Under the pieces are notes generated by a model. It searched no databases, was not told where the DNA came from, and saw only the letters and a program-made list of their open reading frames with translations. Shown here in pieces: positions 29,427 to 37,372 of a stretch of 64,000 nucleotides of DNA. This DNA is from an uncultured Carboxylicivirga sp. (lineage in GTDB: Bacteria; Bacteroidota; Bacteroidia; Bacteroidales; Marinilabiliaceae). The stretch lies in contig CANNEA010000003.1 of NCBI GenBank assembly GCA_947503525.1, positions 124,001 to 188,000 on the forward strand, in the 5' to 3' direction. Position 1 is the stretch's first letter. Each line of letters opens with the position of its first letter. A program made the position numbers and the translations under genes.

Positions 29427-30890
29427 ATGTCAGTAAAATATTTAAGTATATTAATCGTATTCGTTGTGGTATTCAGTTCATGTAAAAAGCAGGAACAAGT
29501 AAGTAAACCAAATATTGTGTATATCCTCACCGACCAATGGCGCGCACAAGCTTTGGGATATGCAGGTGATCCTAATGTAAAAACCCCTCGATTGGATGAG
29601 TTTGCTAAGGAATCAGTCAACTTCAAGAATGCCGTTTCAGTAGCGCCTGTTTGTACTCCGCACCGCGCGGCTCTTATGACAGGTCGTTTTCCTACTACAA
29701 CAGGTATGATTTTAAATGATCTTTATCTGCCAAGTGAAGAACTGTGTATGGCCGAGATTTTTAAAGCACAGGGCTACAATACAGCACACATTGGAGGTAA
29801 GTGGCACTTAGATGGTCATGGGCGTTTAAATAATGTAGAACCTGAAAGACGTCAGGGTTTTGATTTTTGGATGGGCAACGAGTGTTCGCACAGTTATAAT
29901 AACGAACTCTATTATGAAAATGATGACCCTCAAGTGAAATACTTTAAAGGATATTCACCTTATGCCATTGCCAATGCTGCCAACGACTATATGGCGAGTA
30001 ATGCTGAGAGTGATAAGCCCTTTCTGCTTTTTATCTCAATAGGGACCCCACATTTCCCACATCATTCTGCTCCCAAAGCATTCAAGGAGATGTATCCAAA
30101 AGAGGATTTGATTTTGGCGCCTAATGTACCTAAGAATAAAGAGAAAAAAACACGAGAAGAATTACAAGGCTATTATGGACATTGCACGGCTACTGACAAA
30201 GCAATAGGTAACATATTGGATAAAATGAAAGAATTGGAGCTTATGGAAAATACCATCTTTGTTTTTACCTCTGATCATGGAGAAATGATGGGGTCGCACG
30301 ATAGAAGACCCTTTAGAAAGCAAATTGGTTGGGATGAATCCATAAAAGTACCTTTTCTTATTAGTTACCCATCTATAGGAAAGAATAAAGGTGCAGTGGT
30401 AAATGCGCCCATCAATACACCCGATATTTTACCATCTTTACTTGGTTTAGCCAAGCTAAATATTCCAGAAACAATTGAAGGCGAAGATATATCAGAATTG
30501 ATTAAAAATCCAGATCCAAATGCCGATCGTACCGCTTTAGTTATGGGGGTTGCGCCCTTTGGCGGGAATGCTAAGGATGCAGTATATCGTTTAATTCGCA
30601 CCAAACAATACACTTATGAACGTACCTCGGAGGGAGCAAGTAAGCTTTTTGATAATATAAAGGATCCTTACCAGATGGAAAACCTTGTTGGGAATCCAGA
30701 GTATTCGGATCTTCAGCAGACATTAGATACTAAATTGAATAAAAAACTTGAGACAATAGGTGATGATTTTAAACCTCGTGATTACTATATCAAAAAATGG
30801 AACTATGTTTTGGATGAAAAGAAGAAATGTATTGACCATTGGAGTTTTGTTGATGGAAAAGGTGTAGTTCAATCACCCAATAAACTATAG
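29427..30890 (+). CDS. Formylglycine-dependent sulfatase (S1 family), lipoprotein
   Basis: A 487-residue lipoprotein sulfatase (VVFSSC). The modification motif is CTPHR with Cys76 and an unusual His before the Arg. Metal ligands are seen in ILTDQW (Asp) and FTSDHGEMMGSH (Asp-His). GGKWHLDGHG and SIGTPHFPHHSAP supply the Lys and His residues around the sulfate. It belongs to the group often labelled choline-sulfatase or arylsulfatase A in automatic annotation, which covers many algal-polysaccharide sulfatases. It follows the GH59-like gene by 101 nt and precedes the second GH106 gene by 155 nt, where I see no gene. Confidence 0.9.
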   Translation: MSVKYLSILIVFVVVFSSCKKQEQVSKPNIVYILTDQWRAQALGYAGDPNVKTPRLDEFAKESVNFKNAVSVAPVCTPHRAALMTGRFPTTTGMILNDLYLPSEELCMAEIFKAQGYNTAHIGGKWHLDGHGRLNNVEPERRQGFDFWMGNECSHSYNNELYYENDDPQVKYFKGYSPYAIANAANDYMASNAESDKPFLLFISIGTPHFPHHSAPKAFKEMYPKEDLILAPNVPKNKEKKTREELQGYYGHCTATDKAIGNILDKMKELELMENTIFVFTSDHGEMMGSHDRRPFRKQIGWDESIKVPFLISYPSIGKNKGAVVNAPINTPDILPSLLGLAKLNIPETIEGEDISELIKNPDPNADRTALVMGVAPFGGNAKDAVYRLIRTKQYTYERTSEGASKLFDNIKDPYQMENLVGNPEYSDLQQTLDTKLNKKLETIGDDFKPRDYYIKKWNYVLDEKKKCIDHWSFVDGKGVVQSPNKL

Positions 30891-31045
30891 ACAAAGCTTC
30901 GTTACTTACTGTGTTGAAATGTTCTATTTTGGCTCATTTGTTCACTTTTGAAAGCATAGTTCAAGTATCTGGCATGCGCCTATACTATTTGTCAGAGTCT
31001 ACAGCTTATTTTTGATATTACAATAAATGTGGTGTTGATAAAAAA

Positions 31046-34000
31046 ATGAGGCAGTATATTTCAATCTGGTACTTACTATTGTTTGTGTTTGTTGTACAAA
31101 CTACAGAAGCTGATGACTTTCTTAAGGATGGTTTCCTAAATCCACCTGTTTCAGCTAAAGCCTGTACATGGTGGCATTGGATTAATGGCAACATTACACC
31201 TGAAGGTATTACAGCTGACTTGGAAGCCATGAAAGCAGTTGGAATACAAGAAGCGCAGATATTTAATGTAAGTTTAGGAGAACCAGCGGGTAATGCTGCT
31301 TATTTAAGCGATGAGTGGTTAGAACTATTTAAGTTTGCCGCCACCGAAGCGCAGCGCCTTGGTCTTGAAATTACCTTTCACAATGGTCCGGGATGGTCAT
31401 CAAGTGGAGGGCCTTGGATTACACCTGAATATGCCATGCAAAAGTTGGTATACAGTGAAACGAATATACATGGTGGCGGGGCTGTGAACATTACCCTGCC
31501 GCATCCTGATATGAACTTGAATTACTACAAGGATATTGCAGTCCTGGCATTTCCAAAACCCATAAGCAAGGAACAGATACCTGATTTGGATATAAAAATT
31601 CTTGACCAGAGGTTACGCAATCACCTGACTCCTGATAAAAATATTATTCCGACATCTGCTACAATAAGGAAGTCCGATATTATTGACCTGACATCACAAC
31701 TTGAAGCGGATGGACAATTAAGTTGGAATGCTCCTAATGGTGATTGGGTGATTTTGCGTTTGGGCCATACCGCCATTGGTACCATAAACCGATTTGCATC
31801 GCATGGCGGTAAAGGTTTAGAGTGCGATAAAATGAGTAGTAAAGCGCTTGATGTATTTTGGGAAGGCGGTATTAACCCCATCATCGAAAAACTGGATACT
31901 TTGTTTGGTACGGTGGTCCGAAATTGTTTAATCGACAGCTACGAGGTTGGTACCAGTAATTGGACAAGCGGTTTTGAGAAGGAGTTCAAGAAACTACGTT
32001 CATATGATTGCCTTCCTTATTTACCAACTTTGGCGGGGTATTATGTAGAAAGTGCTGAGCTTAGCGAACGTTTTTTATGGGATTTCAGAAGGACCATAGG
32101 CGACTTAATAGCTGAAAATTATTACGGTCATTTTAGCGAATTGTGTCACCAACATAATGTACGATCCTTTGTGGAACCTTATTGGGGCCCTTTTGATAAT
32201 ATGCAAGTAGGAGCGACCGGAGATATGGTAATGTGCGAGTTTTGGAGTGGTAACCTGGCTTTTTTCGATTCTCCTAAATTTGTAGCTTCCATTGCCAAAC
32301 TTAATGGTCATCAAATTGTTGGATCAGAGGCATTCACGGGAATGGGAGGCTGGCAACAGCATCCGGCCATGTTAAAGTCGATTGGCGATTTGGCATGGGT
32401 GCAAGGCATCAATCGTTTTGTTTTTCACAGCTACGTTCATCAACCGTGGGATGTGCCTCCAGGCTTAAGCTTAGGCCCTTTTGGCATTGATTTTAACCGA
32501 CATAATACCTGGTGGAAGCAAGGCAAAGCTTTTTTGGATTACATCGCTCGCTCGCAGTTTCTACTACAACAAGGATCAAGCATTGCTGATGTGCTTGTGT
32601 TTACTGGCGAATCTTCACCTAACGATGCTTTGCTAATGCCTGAGATTAAAGCTAAGGGCTACGATTATGATTTAATTGGTGCAAATAAGTTAGCAAGCTT
32701 GTCTGTTAAAGATGGATTGATCTATACGCAGCAAGGAGATAAATATCAAGTTCTGGTTCTTCCGGCATGTGAGTGGTTAACTCCAGAATCCTTGCAAGCT
32801 ATCCTAAGCTTAGCCAGGGCCGGTGGAAATATATTGGGAGCAAGACCGATTAAGTCTCCAAGTTTACAAAACTACCCGCATTGCGACCAGGAAGTCAAAG
32901 AACTGTCTAACCGTTTTTGGAACGATGGTCTTGTTAAAGATATATCGATTTTAGATTTTCTTGAATTTGGAACACTTGTGCCTGATTTTAAGGTTAACAA
33001 AGGGGAAGAAGAGGGGCTCGATTATATTCATAGAAAGGCAGGTGATGCCGATATTTATTTTGTAGCTAATTCATTAAAAGAAAGTCGTGAAACCAGTCTT
33101 ACATTCAGAATAAGCGGCCGAAAGCCGGAGCTGTGGAGGGCCGAAAGCGGAGTAATTACAAATGCCGCTGTGTGGAAGGATAATGGTGATGGCACAACAT
33201 CAGTTTCCATATCGTTTGAAGCCGAGGAAGCTGTATTTGTTGTTTTTAGAGAATCTAATCCGGATAGTAATCACATTATTGAAGCGAATATTCACTTAGA
33301 GAAGCAGAATATTGAGCCCTTACCTAATCTACAAATTATAAAGGCAGAGCAGGGAATATTTTTACCTTCAGGCTTGGTAGATGTTACCGACGTTTTGGTT
33401 CAAAATGTGAATAACGACAAACTGGAAATCAGCGCAAGTAGAGCACTTTGCAATTGCGATCCGGCACCGGGCTATCACAAGGAACTGAGAGTTGAATTCA
33501 GTATTGATGGCAAAAACTACCAAGCCAATGCCATGGAAAAAGAGCTATTTAAAATTGAAGCCCATGGAAAACTGGAAATCAAAAAAGCCATCTTTGGAAA
33601 GTTTGCCGGTGGTATGTATGGCCTTCCAGCTAATACCTATACGATGGATATTACTGATTCGATAAAAAACCTGGTGCAATCCGGGGTGTACGACTTTGTA
33701 GATCATGACAAGTCGCTTCACATTGCCTATACTGTAGATGGTGAGCTTCGTGAAAAATGGGTAGATAAAGGTCGCATACTGAAATTATCCACTCAGCAGC
33801 CGAAATCAAAATTGATTGATTGTGGAGATAGGCTTAAATGGTTAACTCCATACACCGGAGAACTAACATGTCAAACAGCTAAGGGACAAACTCAAACGAT
33901 TAAAGTGAAATCTGTTCCCGATGCTCTTGAATTAAACAAAGCCTGGCAGCTGAGTTTCGCTACCAAAAACAATAGCCTTGAATCTGCAACTTTGGATAAA

Positions 34001-34495
34001 CTTATTTCCTGGTCGGCTTCAGCAGATAGTAGCATTCGCTATTTTTCGGGCACAGCAAGCTACAACATAGACTTTACCTTGAACAAAGCACTTTTGAACG
34101 ATAAAACGTCCTTAGAGCTTGATTTAGGAAATGTGCAAATCATTACGGAAGTAATTGTAAACGACAAAAACCTTGGCATACTTTGGAAGGCTCCTTATAG
34201 AATTAACCTGGATGGGTATGTTAAAGAAGGTGTTAATGCTTTGGAACTAAGGGTAACAAACCGTTGGACCAACCGCCTCATTGGGGATGAACAACTATTA
34301 CTTGATTTTAAGCGACTAGGACCTAAAGTAAAGGAATGGCCTCAATGGCTTGATAACTCAGAAAAGCGTTCATCGGAGCGTAGCACTTTTTCTTCGTTTA
34401 AGCATTGGAAAAAAGAGGATGACCTGCAGCCGTCAGGATTGCTCGGTCCGGTAATGATTCGACCTTATGTTATTAAATTAAAAAATATTGAATAA
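31046..34495 (+). CDS. GH106-type alpha-L-rhamnosidase, copy 2
   Basis: A 1149-residue secreted protein and close full-length paralogue of the enzyme at 23493-26990. The same motifs recur: PPVSAKACTWWHWINGN, ADLEAMKAVGIQEA, FHNGPGWSSSG, VGSEAFTGMGGWQQHP and GDMVMCEFWSG, with the C-terminal beta domain ending in NRWTNRLIGDEQ. The two copies have clearly diverged (for example RVMWFW against ACTWWHW near the start of the barrel), so they may act on different rhamnosides or sulfation states. The signal peptide is about residues 1-22. It ends 24 nt before the next sulfatase, forming the block GH106, sulfatase, sulfatase, GH78. Confidence 0.85.
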   Translation: MRQYISIWYLLLFVFVVQTTEADDFLKDGFLNPPVSAKACTWWHWINGNITPEGITADLEAMKAVGIQEAQIFNVSLGEPAGNAAYLSDEWLELFKFAATEAQRLGLEITFHNGPGWSSSGGPWITPEYAMQKLVYSETNIHGGGAVNITLPHPDMNLNYYKDIAVLAFPKPISKEQIPDLDIKILDQRLRNHLTPDKNIIPTSATIRKSDIIDLTSQLEADGQLSWNAPNGDWVILRLGHTAIGTINRFASHGGKGLECDKMSSKALDVFWEGGINPIIEKLDTLFGTVVRNCLIDSYEVGTSNWTSGFEKEFKKLRSYDCLPYLPTLAGYYVESAELSERFLWDFRRTIGDLIAENYYGHFSELCHQHNVRSFVEPYWGPFDNMQVGATGDMVMCEFWSGNLAFFDSPKFVASIAKLNGHQIVGSEAFTGMGGWQQHPAMLKSIGDLAWVQGINRFVFHSYVHQPWDVPPGLSLGPFGIDFNRHNTWWKQGKAFLDYIARSQFLLQQGSSIADVLVFTGESSPNDALLMPEIKAKGYDYDLIGANKLASLSVKDGLIYTQQGDKYQVLVLPACEWLTPESLQAILSLARAGGNILGARPIKSPSLQNYPHCDQEVKELSNRFWNDGLVKDISILDFLEFGTLVPDFKVNKGEEEGLDYIHRKAGDADIYFVANSLKESRETSLTFRISGRKPELWRAESGVITNAAVWKDNGDGTTSVSISFEAEEAVFVVFRESNPDSNHIIEANIHLEKQNIEPLPNLQIIKAEQGIFLPSGLVDVTDVLVQNVNNDKLEISASRALCNCDPAPGYHKELRVEFSIDGKNYQANAMEKELFKIEAHGKLEIKKAIFGKFAGGMYGLPANTYTMDITDSIKNLVQSGVYDFVDHDKSLHIAYTVDGELREKWVDKGRILKLSTQQPKSKLIDCGDRLKWLTPYTGELTCQTAKGQTQTIKVKSVPDALELNKAWQLSFATKNNSLESATLDKLISWSASADSSIRYFSGTASYNIDFTLNKALLNDKTSLELDLGNVQIITEVIVNDKNLGILWKAPYRINLDGYVKEGVNALELRVTNRWTNRLIGDEQLLLDFKRLGPKVKEWPQWLDNSEKRSSERSTFSSFKHWKKEDDLQPSGLLGPVMIRPYVIKLKNIE

Positions 34496-34519
34496 TCTTA
34501 TTTTAAAATATATAAAGCA

Positions 34520-35941
34520 ATGATTAGAAGAGTATTTGTGTTGATTACACTGATGTGTTATATCGCTATTGGCTATTCACAAGATAAACCCAATATGATA
34601 TTCTTTCTAGCCGATGATCAAAATATACAAGATTATGGCTGTTATGGTAACGATAAAGTAAAAACTCCGGCAGTTGATCGCTTAGCAAAGGAAGGGATGC
34701 TCTTTAACAATGCGTTTACAGCTCAGGCTATTTGTGCACCCAGTCGATCGCAACTTTTTACGGGTGATTATCCTTTGAAAAATGGCTGTTTTATGAATCA
34801 TACCAACACCAAACCATCCATAAAAAGTATTACAGCGCGTCTTGGTGATTTGGGTTACGAAGTAGTGCTTGCCGGAAAAAGTCATGTTAAGCCTTCATCA
34901 GTATATAATTGGAATAAAGAATGGGAACCTGTGGAGCTTGAAGGAAAGCCACGTGCCTATATTCCCTTAGATAGTATTGAAGCCTATTTAAAGAATACAA
35001 AGAAACCATTTTGCATGTTTATTGCTTCCAAGTACCCACATGCAAAATACTACGACGTACCTGCTGCATCTGCCGATGATTATGCATTTTTCCCTTACGA
35101 TGAAAATCAGAAAAATAATAAGGACTACTTAAAAAGGGTAGCAGGGTATTACCGTAATATTTTAGAGGATAATATTCAGCTGGCAAGCGTATTAGATATG
35201 GTTGATAAGTATTTAAATGACAATACACTCTTTATTTATAGTGCCGATCATGGGGTTAACGGAAAGTTTACCGTTTACGACAGAGGTTTGAATGTTCCCT
35301 TTGTGGCACGATGGCCCAAAGTTATTAATGCTGGCACACAAAGTGATGCGCTGATACATTATACCGATGTACTGCCAACCTTTATTGAAATGGCAGGAGG
35401 AAAAGTAGCTAAAGATATTGATGGTACAAGCTTTCTAAAAATTTTAAAGGGCAGTGAAAAGGAAATTAATAAATACGTTTATGGGGTTCGAACCAGCCAA
35501 AATATTCTGGCTGCATCAGTTTCTCCCTCAAGAATGATACGCAGTAAAAAGTATAAGTACATTCGGAATTTTAACTCGGTGGAAGTAATGGAACAAAATT
35601 TTGGCGATAACGATACCGTAAATGCCTTTATTAAAATTGGGGCCTTAAAACACAAAGACTTGCCATTTGAAGAGTTATATGATATGAAGGCTGATCCGTT
35701 TGAGCAAAATAATTTGGCCAAGAATTCTGAGTACAAAAAGATAAAAGACAAATTAGTAAGCGATCTGTTTATATGGATGAAAAAGCAAGGCGATGTTTTA
35801 GACGATACGCCGGGAAATATGCCGCTAATATATCCGGGTAAACGTTTTAGGCTCGATCAACAGAATAAATACATCCATATTCCTGATTCATTAGTCAATA
35901 CACTGAAAAAAGAAGATTATTTGATTCTTGATTACCTTTAG
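34520..35941 (+). CDS. Formylglycine-dependent sulfatase (S1 family), secreted
   Basis: A 473-residue sulfatase with signal peptide MIRRVFVLITLMCYIAIGYS. The motif is CAPSR with Cys72. Ligands are Asp-Asp in FLADDQNIQDYG and Asp-His in YSADHG. AGKSHVKP and ASKYPHAKYYD occupy the Lys/His positions. The sequence resembles the heparan N-sulfatase-like branch of S1, which also contains many polysaccharide O-sulfatases. The C-terminal YDMKADPFEQNNLA is the standard end module. It is 24 nt after GH106 copy 2 and 28 nt before the next sulfatase. Confidence 0.9.
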   Translation: MIRRVFVLITLMCYIAIGYSQDKPNMIFFLADDQNIQDYGCYGNDKVKTPAVDRLAKEGMLFNNAFTAQAICAPSRSQLFTGDYPLKNGCFMNHTNTKPSIKSITARLGDLGYEVVLAGKSHVKPSSVYNWNKEWEPVELEGKPRAYIPLDSIEAYLKNTKKPFCMFIASKYPHAKYYDVPAASADDYAFFPYDENQKNNKDYLKRVAGYYRNILEDNIQLASVLDMVDKYLNDNTLFIYSADHGVNGKFTVYDRGLNVPFVARWPKVINAGTQSDALIHYTDVLPTFIEMAGGKVAKDIDGTSFLKILKGSEKEINKYVYGVRTSQNILAASVSPSRMIRSKKYKYIRNFNSVEVMEQNFGDNDTVNAFIKIGALKHKDLPFEELYDMKADPFEQNNLAKNSEYKKIKDKLVSDLFIWMKKQGDVLDDTPGNMPLIYPGKRFRLDQQNKYIHIPDSLVNTLKKEDYLILDYL

Positions 35942-35969
35942 TTAGAACTTTTTTAAGATTAAAAAAAAA

Positions 35970-37358
35970 ATGAAGTATTTTTTTGCCTTTATAATTACTG
36001 TTTTAAGTGCTTGTTCATCCCATCATAATACGGATAATAAAACAGCTAAACCAAATGTATTATTTATTGCCATTGATGATTTACGGCCTGAGCTAGGGTG
36101 TTATGGTGCCTCTCAGGTTTTATCTCCGAATATTGACAAACTTGCTTCGGAAGGCATTGTTTTTAAAAGAGCGTATTGTAATGTGCCTGTTTGTGGTGCA
36201 TCGCGTGCTAGCTTATTAACTGGTATTTTACCAACCAAAACTCGCTTTGTTAATTATAAAGTAAAGGCAGAAGAAGATGTGCCGACTGCAAAAACACTGT
36301 CGGGTGTTTTTAAAGACGCAGGATATACCTGTATATCGAATGGTAAAATATTCCATTATAATAAGGATGCAATGGAGCAAAGCTGGAGTGAAAAGCCTTG
36401 GATGCCGAATGTATCTCATCAAGTCAGTTTCGATCCTGAAAGTAAAAAAGTGATAACCAAAAATGGGAATGGATGCATTTATGAATCTCCGGATGTGCCT
36501 GATAGTGGATATCCAGATCACATGATTGCCCAGCAAACCATTAAAGATTTACGGCGCTTTAAAGAATCAGGTGAACCATTTTTTCTGGCTTGTGGTTTCT
36601 TTCGTCCGCACATGCCTTTTTATGCGCCTAAAAAGTATTGGGATTTGTACGACAGAGACTCGATAGAATTGGCTACCAATCGTTATCGACCAGCAAATGC
36701 CCCCAAAGTTTTAAGAGGTAGTGGAGAGTTTAAAACATATGATTTAGGTGCGTATAAGCCAGGAACCATTGAGTTTCATAAGATGATGCGACATGGTTAT
36801 TTGGCTTGTGCAAGCTTTGCCGACAAACTGGTAGGTGACGTGTTAAGTGAATTGGAAAAGCTTGGTTTAGCAGAGAATACGATTGTGGTATTATGGGGTG
36901 ACCATGGATGGCATTTGGGAGAACACGAATTTTGGGGTAAGCACAATACTATGCATAATGCATTGCAAGTTCCATTAATTGTTAAGACTCCAGCTCAAAC
37001 TTCTGGAAAGCAAACACACGCATTGGTTGAAAGTGTTGATATTTATCCAACGTTATGTGAATTAGCTGGAGTATCTATACCAGAATCGGTGATGGGTAAA
37101 AGTTTTATAAAGCTACTTGACAAGCCCGATCAAGAGTTTAGAGAGACTGTTTATGCTCGTTTTAAAGCCGCGGACGCTATTGTTACCAATGGTTTTAATT
37201 ATTCTTTATATGATAATGGTGAAGAAATGTTGTATAATCTTAAGGCCGATCCGGAAGAGAATAATAACGTTGTTAAGGATGAACAATATTCAGAAATAGT
37301 AAAGAAGATGAGAAACTATTTAAGAGAAAAGCAAGAAATTGCAAGTCAATATAAATAG
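35970..37358 (+). CDS. Iduronate-2-sulfatase-like sulfatase, lipoprotein
   Basis: A 462-residue lipoprotein (VLSACSS). The maturation site is CGASR with Cys75, a C-x-A-x-R variant in place of the usual Pro that is common in the iduronate-2-sulfatase-like branch. Other family marks are IAIDDLRPELGCYG, FFLACGFFRPHMPFYAP, LWGDHGWHLGEHEFWGKH and YPTLCELAG. The branch removes 2-O- or related sulfates from uronic acids or neighbouring sugars. In ulvan, a sulfate next to iduronate/glucuronate or on xylose is plausible, not shown. It overlaps nothing and is 14 nt before the GH78 gene. Confidence 0.88.
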   Translation: MKYFFAFIITVLSACSSHHNTDNKTAKPNVLFIAIDDLRPELGCYGASQVLSPNIDKLASEGIVFKRAYCNVPVCGASRASLLTGILPTKTRFVNYKVKAEEDVPTAKTLSGVFKDAGYTCISNGKIFHYNKDAMEQSWSEKPWMPNVSHQVSFDPESKKVITKNGNGCIYESPDVPDSGYPDHMIAQQTIKDLRRFKESGEPFFLACGFFRPHMPFYAPKKYWDLYDRDSIELATNRYRPANAPKVLRGSGEFKTYDLGAYKPGTIEFHKMMRHGYLACASFADKLVGDVLSELEKLGLAENTIVVLWGDHGWHLGEHEFWGKHNTMHNALQVPLIVKTPAQTSGKQTHALVESVDIYPTLCELAGVSIPESVMGKSFIKLLDKPDQEFRETVYARFKAADAIVTNGFNYSLYDNGEEMLYNLKADPEENNNVVKDEQYSEIVKKMRNYLREKQEIASQYK

Positions 37359-37372
37359 TCAAAAGGATACTT

